NCBI GenBank assembly: GCA_030490835.1
Contig: CM059974.1
Location: 8,191,501-8,255,500 of the forward strand
DNA length: 64,000 nucleotides
Direction of reading: 5' to 3'
From: Annona cherimola
Taxonomy: Eukaryota; Streptophyta; Magnoliopsida; Magnoliales; Annonaceae
How positions within the stretch are numbered: position 1 is the first letter of the stretch; each line of letters opens with the position of its first letter. Positions 12,819-25,085 of the stretch are shown here, in pieces. The position numbers and the translations under genes are program-made. A model generated the notes under the pieces. That model did not search any database. It saw only the letters and a list, made by a program, of their open reading frames with translations, and was not told where the DNA came from.

Positions 12819-13440
12819 TCAAGGCTCCACTTGAAGCCTAAAATTATACCAGGATATCTTCATTGATATAGGAGAAAATATGATCTGGTGGGCAGAGCTA
12901 CACACAGATGTCTTTCCCATGCTACCAAGCACTCTTATTAACATTACGGAGAATTCAACGTCCCGTTGTTTCTTCAAATAATTCCTTGAGATGGCTGCTG
13001 CTGATTCAGTGACCTCAGAATCAGACTCCAGCAATATGACAGACCAGAATGTTATCACCGTTTCGAAAATAAACAAATGACCACCATCAGATTCTTTTGA
13101 TTGTTCAGACTCTCCCTGGGCAACTCGTGAAATTGCATGCGGTGGATCCCACACAGCCACTCTTTCCAAGAGGAATGCAAATGGAGACATGAGAACGCAG
13201 ATGTTGAATGTCTGGTCTGGGAGACAATGGACAGCTTGGACATGGAATCACCAACAGCACAGGCATATACTACCTGTAGAAAGCTTGCCCCAGGATGTAG
13301 TACTGAATTTTGTCGCAGCGGCCTGTTCCCCACTGTGCTGTTTCATCCTCTGGTGATGTGTTACGCACTATAGGTCAGTATAACGCTTCTGCCTTACTGT
13401 TCAAGATGGTGTTGTAGGAGTTGATTATCACCACCACATG
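12819..13440 (-). pseudogene. Possible degraded coding remnant, unidentified
   Basis: On the minus strand an open stretch from about 13440 reads like protein (contains QYYILGQAFY), interrupted by a stop. It continues in shifted frames to 12819 (contains SPFAFLLERVAVWDPP). Composition is less AT-rich than the flanks. I do not recognise the family, and the frame changes would need either introns or decay. A chance open region cannot be excluded. Confidence 0.22.
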
Positions 13441-15042
13441 ATTATCCTTATTCAAGGTTAATTATAAATCATTCTTATAAAATTAAATAAGTTAGTTTTC
13501 ACCCTCCATCGAGCGTTTAGAAACCATTTAATCGTTATATTACAACAATGAAATATAATTTTTTTTAATAAATAACATTGAAATATAATTTAAGTGCTTA
13601 TACTTCTTGGAAACCGTTATATACTTCACTGAAGAATAATGGAAAGCCATACCAAGGACTGGAAATCCAAATTCAATAGCATAGTATCCATTTCAAAAAA
13701 AAAAAAAAAAAAAAAATCAACAGTATAGTAATTAGTAAATATAGTCGTTGCCCGCTTTTTTGGTCGCCTGCTCTGTTAGTTGCTAGCTCTTTCAGGGACA
13801 GGAAATTAACAGTTTTCCCCTTCCCTTGCACAACGTCGTGCAACAAATGAATCTTCCTTCAGAATCCTGGAGAACAGCCCCAAGCCCTACGAATTGGTTT
13901 GAGCGTCTCCCACCATCCATGTTCGACTTCATCCTTCCAGGTTTGGGTTTAACCCAATGAGTTACCATTTTCTGTGTTTAAATACCCGATCCAATAAGTA
14001 GATCTGCTTCCTTGAAGTTGTCCATATAGTCCGCGGCCCAGTCCTGGATATCTACAAAGTTAGAAACAAGTCACTCCCAATAGAACTTATTCCTAAGATG
14101 CCATATGCGCCAACCCATGATAAGAAACATGATTTTTTTCCCCCTTTAAGATGTGGTTAGAGAGATGGGACTTGAACGAAATTTCATTTTATTATATAAT
14201 TATCAAATGGTTTTAGAGTGTATAGTTTAGCTGTGAATTTAAAGCGAATGTTTGCATCAAAAAAGAAACTGAAGGTTAAAAATATATAAATACTAAATCT
14301 ACATTAAGCTCCTTTCGAAAAAAAAAATTCTACATTAAGCTCATTTTGCAATTTATGAAAATATTAAACTCATTGTCTACTAAAGTAAATAAATTCGGCG
14401 TTTAGTGCGACCACATTAACTTCACCTTTTTTTAAAAAAAAGGTAAAATGGTTCCTCATTGAAAAATCACCTGTTGAATTAAAATAGCGCAAAGTTTCAA
14501 TAACAAATAAATTAAATGGCTATTATTACTTGAAAATCATTTACATAAAGAAACCGTTGCCAAAATCGGAGATCCAATGGTGGTAATACCTTTGCTGTCT
14601 AACTAGCTGGTATGAGCAGTTGAACTGGTACCTTCAACGGGAGGTATTATATTCCATGCATCGAAACGAATAAGACGGAAGGAACAAATAAGTCTAGTAA
14701 GGCGAATATGTACTCACAAAAGAAAAAATATTAAAATGAAGGTAATTTATCCTAGAAAATTTAACCATAGAGCGTTTAGAAATATTTAACCATTGCCTTA
14801 AATCTTTAAAATATAGTTCAAGAGATTTAATTCTCGGAAAAAATTCACACGGAGAACTAATGTACATCCAGTTCATGAGTTTCCACTTCCGAACTGAAAA
14901 ACAGAGACAAAGGAGATCTACTACAAACATCCAAATCTATGTCTTAGCCACAGGTTGGTGTTAAAGATTTTAGCATCAACCTATGCCCTTTCAGAAACAG
15001 CAAGTAATAAGGACCAGAGTGGCAATGGCTAGCTCAAAAATA
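13441..15042. other. Intergenic, no gene recognised
   Basis: AT-rich DNA with an A-run at about 13697-13717 and scattered short frames without motifs. No element with readable ends was found. Confidence 0.4.
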
Positions 15043-15055
15043 TTTAACGCCATAT

Positions 15056-16532
15056 ATTTTTTTTATTTTTTATTTTTTGATAAAAGAGGAGTCACTCTAT
15101 CCCTACTCCCCATCAACGGTGACGGGATTAAGGACAGAGTAATCCGAGCTTTTCATAGCCAAAAAATTGTCTGTACAATTTTTGTCACAAATAGCCTAAG
15201 GGGGAATGCCCCACCAGCACAATTGAGTCACAGAAGAATCTAAAACCGCTTTGGCTAAGGAATGAGCAACCTCATTTCCTTGCCGAAGAACATGGTGGAC
15301 TGAGAAGGAGTCGACTTGCCTTAGAATAGACTTGATTTCGTCAATAACGAAGCCCACATGAGAGGAGATTGGAACATTGTTGACAATATAGTTGCATAAT
15401 ATGAGCGAGTCAGTTTCCACCTGGGCACAAAGAGCGTTAATCTGGACAGCCCATTTCAGTCCAAGAAGAAAACCCGTAGCCTCCATAAATAAAGGGTCCC
15501 TAACTCCCGCCTGCCTCCAACCCTTAGCTGCCACAAAATTGTCATCGGAGTTCCTAATAATCGCAGCGCAAGCAAAAAAATCCAAATCCCCATGGGTTCG
15601 CGCATCGACATTTATCTTTACGAAACCATTCGGCGGCATAGTCCACCGAGGCACCAAAGGCCCTTCTAAAATGCCCGTTTGCATGAGTAATGGGGCACCC
15701 CGAAACTGGTGGAGAAACTCCTTACACCATGCGATGGTGTCCAAGAAATTTGGCCGCAAACCTTCCTCCCTAAACTTGTTTCGCATATACCATATCCTCC
15801 AGCAACACGAGATGAAAAGAGTGAGGTCTTGAATCCTGTTATCTTTCACAAGAGTCTCAAATATCATCCTCACTGTAGCCCCCGGCTCCGCAATCCTAGC
15901 AGCCCTTCGCCTGATCCCATTAGTCCTTTCACATCTCAGGAACAAATGGTCTGCGTCCTCAGGCGCCCGTTTACATAAGATACAACAAGGATCCACACCC
16001 ATGCCCCGTTTTGTTAAGTTTAGCAGGGTCGGGATAGCATTAAAAAGAAGTCTCCAACCAAAAATTAATATCTTACTTGGAAGTTTCATCCGCCATAATG
16101 CCTTGAAGCAGCCCGAGAAGATGGGGATTACATTATTTGAAGCCAGAAGTCTTTATGCCGATTTCACCGTGTATCGTCCGTGAGGTTCGTGCTTCCAAAA
16201 AAATGCAGTCAGCCGTGGACCCATAGGGAGGGGGGCTCCTAGTAACCAACTTCCATGTAGTTTCCCCTGCCGCCGCGATCACCTTGTCTCTAATCCATGA
16301 GTTTGAAGTTCTATCGATAAAATGACTCACCCTAACGTCCTCCGGGATCGAATATGGAAGGGGTCCTGTCTTCACAATCACAGAATCTAGCCATCTGTCC
16401 TCAAAAAATTTTACCCTCGACCCATCGCCAATTCTCCATATGCAGCCACTTTGAATGATATCCCGCGCCTTTAGGACACTTATCCAAGTATATGAGTCCG
16501 ATGACTTCACCTTACACTTCCAGATATCAGAG
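15056..16532 (-). mobile_element. 5'-truncated LINE (L1-type) retrotransposon with target duplication
   Basis: A minus-strand relic of the 3' part of a non-LTR ORF2. It includes the region just after the reverse transcriptase (SGCIWRIGDGSRVKFFEDRW), a zf-RVT-like domain (CCILCKRAPEDADHLFLRC) and an RNase H domain. RNase H acidic residues are visible in KINVDA, MEATGF and ETDS, with the family end block RQGNEVAHSLAK. The stop is at 15198-15196, followed by a 3' UTR and an A-rich tail (T-rich on the plus strand, 15056-15078). Flanks TTTAACGCCATAT (15043-15055) and TTTAATGCCATAT (16533-16545) form a 13-bp duplication with one mismatch. The reverse transcriptase and endonuclease domains are absent, as usual for truncated copies. 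Confidence 0.88.
15196..16532 (-). pseudogene. Broken LINE ORF2 C-terminal fragment
   Basis: The reading frame inside the LINE is broken twice. A run of seven A (plus strand 16197-16203) shifts the frame by one base relative to the family pattern, and a stop codon at 16155-16153 follows KSA where the family usually has a tyrosine. Downstream of 16089 the frame is open for 297 codons through the zf-RVT-like and RNase H domains. The copy cannot encode an active protein by itself. Confidence 0.8.
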
Positions 16533-16559
16533 TTTAATGCCATATTTTAACTTGTAGGA

Positions 16560-16804
16560 TACCACCAGGTCACCAGCCTAGTGGCAAGTGCGGTGCCATG
16601 CATCCCAGCAACTCAGGACCCAGCTTTGAATGACATGAGGGTTCTCCATTTCTTATTTTAGGAGTTATGCTTCCTGGTTTATCGGTGAAACTGTATTTTC
16701 CAGATTTTGTAAGCGAAGTAGATTATCTTCCGCAGTTTGTGAGAATATCTCGGAACTTCAGTATAATAAATATTAAGATAGATGTAAATATATTATTAAA
16801 AAAA
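16560..16804 (+). mobile_element. tRNA-derived SINE next to the LINE
   Basis: A tRNA-like head has A-box-like GCCTAGTGG (16576-16584) and B-box-like GCTTTGAATGA (16623-16633), followed by an unrelated body and an A-rich 3' end. Flanks AACTTGTAGGA (16549-16559) and AACTTGTTGTAGGA (from 16805) look like a target duplication with a 3-bp insertion in the right copy. It stands head to head with the LINE, only a few bases from the LINE's duplicated flank. Confidence 0.6.
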
Positions 16805-17018
16805 AACTTGTTGTAGGAAGCCTAACAAAGACTAGAAAATAGAAATTGGTTCTCACGCGCTTTTCATAAACGACCACCTTATGTATGTATTTGGAAAAGA
16901 GAAGCTCTAATCGCACATGTTTCCATATATTTCAATGACAAATCATAGCCACAACCGCGAACTCCTCAACCCCTAAACGAGTTACCGCCACGAACAAATA
17001 TAAATGCCCTAATAAAAA

Positions 17019-17382
17019 GGGACCCTCATCTTATGCTCCCGGGAGCATGCAATGCAATGCTGCATGCTCCCGGGCGCATACACCTATTTTTTATTTTAAA
17101 AAAAAAATTCATAAACATATTAGTCCAAGTGTATTTAATCTGTGTATAAATTTTTACCATTTTTGAAGTATTTTAGATATTTATTTTTTAATTTTAGATA
17201 ATTTTAAATTACTAAAATGCCACTGATTTTCAAAAATTAAAAATAAATATCTAAAAATCTCAAAAAATAGTAAAAATTGATACATATGTTAAATACACTT
17301 GGGCTAACAAGTTTATGAAAAAAATTTCAAAAAAAAATAGGTACATGCGCCCGGGAGCATGCAGCACATGCAACTGAAGTCC
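17019..17382. mobile_element. Foldback MITE, CTCCCGGGAG type
   Basis: 364-bp inverted-repeat element with palindromic blocks ATGCTCCCGGGAGCAT near the left end and GCCCGGGAGC near the right end. The AT-rich arms and the centre (ACTAAAATGCCACTG and its complement) match the other foldback elements. Flanks TAATAAAAA (17010-17018) and TAATAAAAC (17383-17391) are an 8/9 match taken as a 9-bp target duplication. A second copy of the type is at 53348-53730. Confidence 0.8.
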
Positions 17383-17427
17383 TAATAAAACAACCCATTC
17401 GAGAAGCAAAATAAGAGAAAATGTGTA

Positions 17428-18075
17428 AAATTAATTCAGGTTAATCCCGGGTTAAATTTAGTTAATTCCAATTAACTTAGTTAATTTTTGTCAATTGAAG
17501 TTAACTTCAGTCAATTCTAGTTAACTCGGGTTAATCGCATATAGCTTTTTATAAATTAGAAAAATTCTTTTCGTTAAGTAACGATATTATAATGCGTACC
17601 AATTGTATTCTACACACACTAAACGTGAAATAGATGATACAAAACGCCAAAAAAAGTATAATTTTTTTTAGTTAATTTCAGTTAATTGAAGTTAAATCTA
17701 AAAAATTTCAGTAAATTCTAATTAGTTCCGTCAATTTTAGTTTACTCAATTTTTTTTATCTTTCTTAGAAATTACAGAATGTAAATCAAGATTAAGTGAT
17801 GGTGACCAAAGATTAAGTAGCTACATATAGTTAATTTGAGTTCTAGTTAATTCCGATAAATTCGAATTAATTCCGGTCAATTACATTCGTATAGTTAATT
17901 TGAGTTTCTTGGTAAATTCTAACTAATTTATATGAAAAATGCAAAATATAATTTCAATTCAAAAAGACATTTGCAAACTAATTATAAATATAAAAAATTC
18001 CAAGAAATAAGAGAATTATTACAGTTAATTCTGATTAATTTAATTGGAGTTAACCTCGATTAATTGAGACAATTT
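17428..18075. repeat. Degenerate GTTAATT-rich short-period repeat region
   Basis: Variants of GTTAATTC, GTTAACTC and AGTTAATT recur many times here, often spaced by about one helical turn (for example within 17430-17535, 17670-17745 and 17830-17890). The pattern is degenerate, with interruptions. No coding sequence. Confidence 0.5.
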
Positions 18076-18429
18076 CATGAACAAAGATAAACTAAAAATT
18101 ACTCGTAAACATTAATTCGTGAGAGTATTGATCACAAGTAGATTGTTAAGTTCACATTTTATTTTTAATAGAACTTGATCTTGAACAAAGACCTTTTATT
18201 ATTTTAAATATAATCTAATAAAAAACTAACGAAAAATAATCATTGATGTTTTTTCATAAATAAAATAAGCATCTAATGTATTTTAAATGGGATATGATTT
18301 TCATTGGAATGGAGTAGATCGTGGACACCACCCTTGTAAATTTTACTAATACAATAAAATAGAACGTACTCATGTTCATGACATTTTCTACCACCCATGT
18401 TTAAAAGATAACAAAAAGGAGCCCCATTA

Positions 18430-18745
18430 TGGTACACTCGAGTGAAAAAAAACCTATTTTTATTTTAAAAATTTTTTATAAAATTATTAAACTAAGCGTA
18501 TTTAAGCTATAAGACAAGTTGTATCATTTTTGAAAATTTGTACATCTTTTTTATTTTTTAAAAATAGGGGTATTTTAGTCATTTGAAAATGACTAAAATA
18601 TCTTTATTATTAAAAAATCAAAAAATATGTACAAATCTTCAAAAAATGTTTAAAACTGAATACATATATATTAAATACATTTAAAGTAATATTTTTATAA
18701 AAAAATTCAAAAAATAGATTTTACACTCAGGTGCATCGAAGCTAA
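18430..18745. mobile_element. Foldback MITE, diverged CACNCGGGTG-like type
   Basis: Inverted-repeat unit with GGTACACTCGAGTG near the left end and CACTCAGGTGCA near the right. The centre is the pair AGGGGTATTTTAGTCATTT and AAATGACTAAAATATC. Arms match the other foldback elements. Target duplications not resolved. Confidence 0.6.
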
Positions 18746-18784
18746 GTGCACATGGGTATGTCTGAGTAGGCGTTAATGTTAAAA

Positions 18785-19255
18785 TCATTAAGGAGAATTT
18801 CTTTTATATCACCAACATCTATATATAATTCATATTATACCCACAACGTTTCATAAATTTCTTTTATACTCATAACATTTTGTCAAAAATTCTAATTATA
18901 CTTACGTCATTAAGACAATTATTATCTACCCATTGAAAAGACAAATTTACTCTTCTAAAATTTTTCTAATTAAAATGATTCGCTCTTAATATAATTCTTG
19001 AATCATTTAATGTTACATATTAATGATTTGCTATCATCAATTGAGTTATATTAGAGTTGAATTATCTTAATTAGGAAATTTTGAATGGATAAAATTGTAT
19101 TTTCAATAGAATGGATAACAGTTGTGTTGATGGCACGGACATAAGAGGAATTTAAGGTGAAATATTATAGGTGCAAAAAGAATTTATAAAATATTATGGA
19201 TATAAAAGGAATTAGGGCTAAATGTTAGGGGCACAAAAGAAATTTTTCTAAACTA
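18785..19255. mobile_element. Inverted-repeat MITE, TTCTTTTATACC family
   Basis: The left arm carries repeats such as AATTTCTTTTATAC. The right arm carries the complementary GTGCAAAAAGAATTTAT and GGCACAAAAGAAATTT. The same design is found at 38920-39385. Non-coding; the exact ends were not fixed. Confidence 0.5.
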
Positions 19256-19600
19256 TTATCTTGAAATCAGAGTTTACCTTAACATTACTGTAAGGCCCCA
19301 AGAGATCCTTATGTTCAATTATACTTAGTTCTTGCGATTATTCTTAAAGGTCAATGGACCATGGTATGGTACCCACTAAAATACTGAAGAAATAACACAT
19401 TAGCTTTTTATTGGTATATATTTTACATTTATCTCAATATTTATTATAATCAAGTTCTCATAAATTTTTACAAATTTTTTAGAAGACTAACTGTTAAGAA
19501 ATTTAGAGACAAAATTCGACTCAAACAATATAGAGACACAACTTCACCTTAAGAATACAATGACACACATAGCTTCTAATTAAATACCCAAGGACAATAA
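19256..19600. other. Intergenic, nothing recognised
   Basis: AT-rich sequence between two MITEs with no coding frame or element ends. Confidence 0.4.
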
Positions 19601-19960
19601 TTTAGCGATCTAGTGCACGCGGGTGTATTTAAGTTTAGTGCACCCAGGTGCACGGATGAATTTTTTTTTTTTTATTTTTTAAGAAATTTATATAAGTGTT
19701 AATCTAGGTTTATTTAACATGTATATCAATTATTACCACGTTATATTTTTCAGATTTTTAAAATCAGTGGCAGTTTTGTAATTCGCAAATTACCAAACTG
19801 CAACTGATTTAAAAAAAATTAAAAAAATCTAAAAATCTCCAAAATTAGTAAAAATTAATACATATGCTAAATAATTGTATGAAAAATTCAAAAAAATTTT
19901 AAAAATGACTCAAGTGCAATGAAGCTAAGCACACTTACGTGCATTACAAATATTCCTGTA
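19601..19960. mobile_element. Foldback MITE, CACCCGGGTG-like type
   Basis: The left end has AGTGCACGCGGGTG and then TAGTGCACCCAGGTGCAC. The right end has AAGCACACTTACGTGCAT. The arms carry the shared AT-rich core, and the centre has CAGTGGCAGTTTTG opposed to CAAACTGCAACTG. A 9-bp flank pair ACAATAATT/ACAAATATT is only 7/9, so borders are tentative. Confidence 0.6.
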
Positions 19961-20264
19961 AAACAGTCCTGCTGTTTTGAACATGCTCACGAACATGCGC
20001 CAGCATAATTGCTTCCCGCAATGTTTACCAGTGGGCCTAGTGCTCAACTAGCAACTATTGGTGAATGATGTTCGGGTCCACAATTTTCCCTTTTATGCAA
20101 GTTTCATCTTGACGGGATTGTTCAGTTGTGTCGTGATCAGCGACTTGTTAATCGGGTAGTAAAGAAATAAAAATAGTGTCAATCGCGTGTTGTACAACAA
20201 TTGTCATAGAAGATAAGGATATTGTTGTCAAAAACAACTTTAACTGTAGAAAAAATAAACTTAG

Positions 20265-20995
20265 GATGTGCTATATTTGATAAAACTTTTGAAAGAAAAA
20301 TTTTTAATTTGTATTTGAGAAAGTATAAAATTTTTGAATAAAAAGAATTGAAAGTAAGACTTTTTAAAATTGGAGAAAAGAATGTGATACGATAAGGGTA
20401 ATGAAGAGAAGTAAGAAAAATAAAGTTAAAATATATATGTTAGTTGTATGGATAATTATGTAAAAATGATTAAAAGGTAAGATAATTTATAAAAATGTAA
20501 AGAAATAATTAAAAATCTTGATAGTTATGAATAATTAAAAAGTTTTTAAGGCATCGAGAAGTCATAAAACTTTTGATGATAAGTTTTTAATGTAAAAATT
20601 TTTTAAATGGAAGAAAAATAATTTGTTGTGATAAGGGTAATGATGAGTAGTAAAGAATAGATAGATTAATTATATAGATAGTTGTGTAGACAAGATTGAA
20701 AAAATATGACAGTTGTATAGGAAAACGTAAATAAATAATTAGAAAATAAGATAGTTGTAAAGATAGAAAAGTTTTATTGTTAAATAAACACATCATTAGT
20801 GTAAAAATTTTTAAAATTGGAGAAAGTGATATTATATGAATGAGATAATGATGATAAATAAAAAAGATAAAGTTAAAATAAATTCGATATTATATAAAAA
20901 CTCGTGAAAAAGTTGTTGAAAATTAAGATAATTATGAAAAAAAATTGAGTTTGAAAAGATGTTTTCTAGTGAATAATAAACACATCTTTAAAGAA
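20265..20995. repeat. Three adjacent MITE-like units, AAAACTTTT family
   Basis: Three successive AT-rich units (about 20265-20560, 20561-20795 and 20796-20995). Each has a GATAAGGGTAATGATGA-like block, TAGTTGTATGG-like blocks and AAAACTTTTGATGA-like ends. Related units occur at 26.3, 39.4-39.8, 44.6, 46.7-47.2, 48.6, 53.9 and 61.0-61.5 kb, some in the opposite orientation. Borders approximate. Confidence 0.5.
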
Positions 20996-21189
20996 GGAAA
21001 AATACACCTTTTTCACAAGTAAAAAGTCGATAAGAGTAAATACTATATCGTCTGATGTCAACTTCACCTCTGCCGTGTTGATATTGCACGCATTTGAATA
21101 GGGTAGCTCTCCAGGGTCTAGCTTATCTGTGTCTTCACTTTGAAGTCTTATTATAATAACATTTCAACAAAATCAGTCTACCTAATTAT

Positions 21190-21591
21190 GAGAAGTGATC
21201 ATGTTAGCCCGGGCTAAGTAAATGTCTCACTTAGCCCACCTCAAAAATCCTATTTACAATAATTTTTTTTTTTTACTTTTTTCTTCATGCACTTGTTTAT
21301 CTAAGTGTATTTAATATATAAATCAAGTTTTACCATTTTTGGATATGAGTATATATTTTTTTAAGATTTTTAAAAATAAGGGTATTTTAAATACATATAT
21401 ACACATAGATGTTTAAAAATCTCAAAAAAATAGATAAATATATTCAAAAATGGTAAACTTGGTCTATATGTTAAATGCACTTAGATAAACAAGTGCACGA
21501 AGAAAAAAATAAAAAAAGTTGTTGTAAATAAGTTTTTTAAGATGGGCTAAGTGTGACATTTACTTAGCCCGGGCTAACAGGATCACTCTTC
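21190..21591. mobile_element. Foldback MITE, TTAGCCCGGGCTAA type, 9-bp duplication
   Basis: 402-bp near-perfect inverted repeat. Ends read GAGAAGTGATCATG and, from the other side, GAAGAGTGATCCTG, each followed by the palindrome TTAGCCCGGGCTAA. A perfect 9-bp target duplication CCTAATTAT flanks it (21181-21189 and 21592-21600). It is the best-preserved copy of a family also found at 30692, 35462, 44833 and 49123. No coding capacity. Confidence 0.88.
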
Positions 21592-21600
21592 CCTAATTAT

Positions 21601-21688
21601 TATGCTATCCTTTTTTTTCATATTTTTTCTATCATTAAATTTATAACCGACGGCTTAATAAATAGATTGCATTTTGTGCCAGATCAGG

Positions 21689-21720
<32 letters not shown>

Positions 21721-22640
21721 ATATGTATAACTACCAGCAACATTTTTGATGGGTGGTGTATTTATATAATTTATAAATAAAGATGTAAAAACATAATAAA
21801 ATATACAAATGCATCAAGTAATATGCATATTCATCTTTTTTTTCAATAAATTAATTATTATGAATTGACCACGGAAGCGCGGAGTTCAATAGTTCTCCGG
21901 TGTTGGAAGGTTCAAAGCCAGTGCAAATATATATATAAAGACAAAGAAGTGAAGAACATATATCCTGTGAACTGTGTGGTGGTAACAGTAGAATATATAA
22001 TGAAAACATTGTCGCACCCCAACCGGGCCCCAGCAAGAGGATTGATTGTTCTTCAAACCTTGGGAAAATAAAATCCCAAATCAATCCAGACGGTCCATTT
22101 TCATTAGGTCATCTTCTACGGAACTTTATGAAAAGGTAAAGCCACCAAAATCGTGGAGGACGGTCCACTCAAGCTCATTTGGACCAGTTCGACGAAAACG
22201 ACCTCCAATATGAAAAGACACAGGAATATAATTGCACGAGTTCTTGAATCATGTCGAGCTAATCCCATGTGCCAAACACCCCCCAAAACATTCCGAGAAT
22301 AGCTTCTTATCAATCTCTCAGAAAAAAATAAATAATGGGTTTCCTATTAGAAAAATAGATGCAACAGTTCCATAACTAAAGAAGGTCCATGTTTGTTATT
22401 AAGTAATATATGAATCAGGCCTCCAAAATATAAATATGAGATCCATAAGTTCAATTCATAGCAGTCGAATCGTGGAATAAACAGGTCATCTCGTTGGTGC
22501 CCACAATCTCACATCAGATCACGAAACAGTCCAATCAAAGTACACGATCTCTTTCAACTTTTTCCACGTTTTTTCGACTGTCTATGGTATCCACGTTTTC
22601 GGATTATTTTTTCAGCACGTTAAAAAAAAGAGCTATGATC
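21601..22640. other. Intergenic with a (TA)n/(TATG)n microsatellite
   Basis: A TA-rich microsatellite lies at about 21690-21728. The rest has no gene-like frame with recognisable motifs. The region 21865-22300 is less AT-rich but unidentified. Confidence 0.4.
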
Positions 22641-22960
22641 GTTTACGGCCGGATGTATAGCTGTCAAAAACATTTTTTTTTTTTTTTTATCTTTTTCGTT
22701 TTATTTTTTCATGGAAAGTAAATGTATGTGTATTAAATCTGTAAATCGAGTTTTATTATTTTTAGATTTTTAAAGACCGTGACATTTCTGTAATTATCTG
22801 TAATTGTAATTACAGAAATGCCACAGTCTTTAAAAATCCAAAATAAATATTTAAAAATATTTAAAAATGATAAAACTTGATTTTTAGATTTAATACGCCT
22901 AGATTTACTTGTTCATAAAAAAAGAAAAAATAATAAATATACATATTTTTAGGCCGGACA
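22640..22960. mobile_element. Diverged foldback MITE
   Basis: Shares the foldback arm core (GTGTATTAAATC, GAGTTTTATTATTTTTAG). A tight central hairpin is formed by GTGACATTTCTGTAATTA and TAATTACAGAAATGCCAC. The ends contain GGCCGGA-type sequence on both sides (22648 and 22953), but matching borders and a target duplication were not resolved. Confidence 0.5.
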
Positions 22961-23860
22961 CATGACGGCAATAAGCATGACACTTGAAAAAATAACAAAA
23001 CTACTATCATCTTTTCTTTTCTTTTTTTCTGATTAAAAAAACTAGTGGCATCTTAATTAGCTTTTTTGTAAAACATACATCTCATGTGGACAGACATGTG
23101 TACAGGGCTAGAATGGATTTGAGAAAATTAGACAAAGCGAACTTGCCAAAAATGTGCTAAATGTCAGACACTTGGTTGGCAGCAGCCGCACCTTGGTCCA
23201 GAAAAATGATCGAGCAAACCTGGTCCCACCTTAGTTGTCCATATCACCCCATCAGATGAATTATCTTTCCCACTCATGGAGCATAAGATTGGCAAAGAAC
23301 ACTTTGACACGGAGCACTGATTTTGCACACGACGTGCATTTGGCAACTGGTAGAAATGAAAATGATAATTGAAATGCATTCTCAGCCAGACTATTGCTGA
23401 CAATAACTGCTACAACAACAACCACAATAAAAAATAAATATATTATCAACTAGCGCTATATACCATACAATCTCATTTTCTTTGTCGTTAATTACATCGT
23501 TGATTTCTTTAACTCTCTACTTGGACGGAAATACAAATTTGTTTCTAAAATATTACTATCATTAAATTTATTGGGCCTATAACCCTACCTATTGTAATTA
23601 ATATTCTTTTAAAGTTGATTTATTCCATCTGTATTTAGGAAGAAGCATTTGAAAGAGGATATTAATTCATAGTTTATGGGATCTTCCACCGTGGGCACAT
23701 TGAAATATAATTAAGGGATTGTCATCAGTCATGCCTAAGACCAAAAAATTATATATTAGAACGACGTTCCTTTGGCATACACACTCCAATGCGCAAGCTA
23801 ATAAGGAGAAGAAAATGTATACATGATGTATAAATGATCTCTCCTTTTATAAGTAGTCCG
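22961..23860. other. Intergenic, nothing recognised
   Basis: No gene or element ends recognised. Short minus-strand frames at 23164-23449 have no family motifs. Confidence 0.35.
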
Positions 23861-23861
23861 A

Positions 23862-24200
23862 ATCTAGTGCACACGGGTGCAATCAGCTTTGGTTCACCCG
23901 GGTGCAGAAACTTATTTTTAAAATTTTTTATACGACTATTAATCTATATATATTTGATAAGTATATCAAGTTTTGACATTTTTAGAGATGTGTTGATTTT
24001 TTATTGCAAAAAATTAGTGGAAGTTTCGTAAATGCCACTAATATTAAAAATTCAAAAAAATATATACAAGTTTCCAAAAATAGTAAAATTTATACACATA
24101 TTAAATACACATAGATTAACAATTATATAAAAAATTTTAAAACAAATAAAAATGAATTAAATGCACCGGGTGCATCAACGTTAAGTGAACGCAGGTACAT
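23862..24200. mobile_element. Foldback MITE, CACCCGGGTG type
   Basis: The left end has CTAGTGCACACGGGTGCA and then GTTCACCCGGGTGCAG. The right end has ATGCACCGGGTGCAT followed by AGTGAACGCAGGTAC. Arms and the AGTGGAAGTTT centre follow the shared design. It abuts another foldback element that starts at about 24200. Target duplication unresolved. Confidence 0.65.
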
Positions 24201-24520
24201 TTAGTTGGGGTGCATATACCCGTTTTTTAATTTTTTTTTAAAACTTTTTTCATGAAATTGTTAATCTAAGTATATTTAACATATGTATCAATTTTTACCA
24301 TTTTTGGAGTTTTTTATATTTTTCGAATTTTTAAAAATTAGTGGCATTTTAGTAATTAAAATTCCTAAAATACCATTAGTTTTTAAAATTTTAAAAAAAT
24401 ATCTAAAAATCTCCAAAAATGATAAAAATTGATACACATATTAAATACACTAAGATTAACAATTTCATGAAAAAAGTATCAAAAAAAATTTTAAAAGGGT
24501 GAAATACACCCAAATGAATA
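24200..24520. mobile_element. Foldback MITE adjoining the previous element
   Basis: Left end GGGGTGCATATACCCG, right end GGGTGAAATACACCC. The arms contain TTTAACATATGTATCA and its complement, and the centre is AGTGGCATTTTAGTAATT paired with its complement. Non-coding. Confidence 0.6.
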
Positions 24521-25085
24521 TGATGGGAACCCCATTTAGCCATGCATTTTATAAGGATGTTTCCCAACTTAGGATCCCTCATTCATGTTATCATATGAGA
24601 TCTTTATTATCTTAGTTTATAGCAAAAAAAATACTTTTGTATAATTAAAAAAGTAGTAAGAGTGAGATTCGAGTTGAAAGTAATAGTTGTAGTCATAGTA
24701 TACCATGTCTCTTAAAGCCAACAACTTTTGAATTTCATGCTATAATCTCTTATGTGGACCACTAGCTAGAGAATATGGGGTTATTCTTTGTCACCAGCTT
24801 TAAGTCTCATAGACTTGTTTGTGATGTCATACACTAACTCTAGCAGAAGCTAAGTTGTCAAGTATACCAAGCCTTTTAGCTTCAAGATGATGGTGACTAG
24901 TGCAATATTGACCTAACTTACATATATGACAGATTGACATATTAGTTATCCCCAATGCATATCCCTTCCCTTGATCAGTTTTTGTTGGACTAGTGGTGCC
25001 AAGAGAAATTGTTGAGATTTTATGTATCTAACCCAATAGGGAAACATGTCGATAAAGATATGCTCTTTTACATTTGTATATACCG
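24521..25085. other. Intergenic, nothing recognised
   Basis: No coding motifs or element ends seen. Confidence 0.35.
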
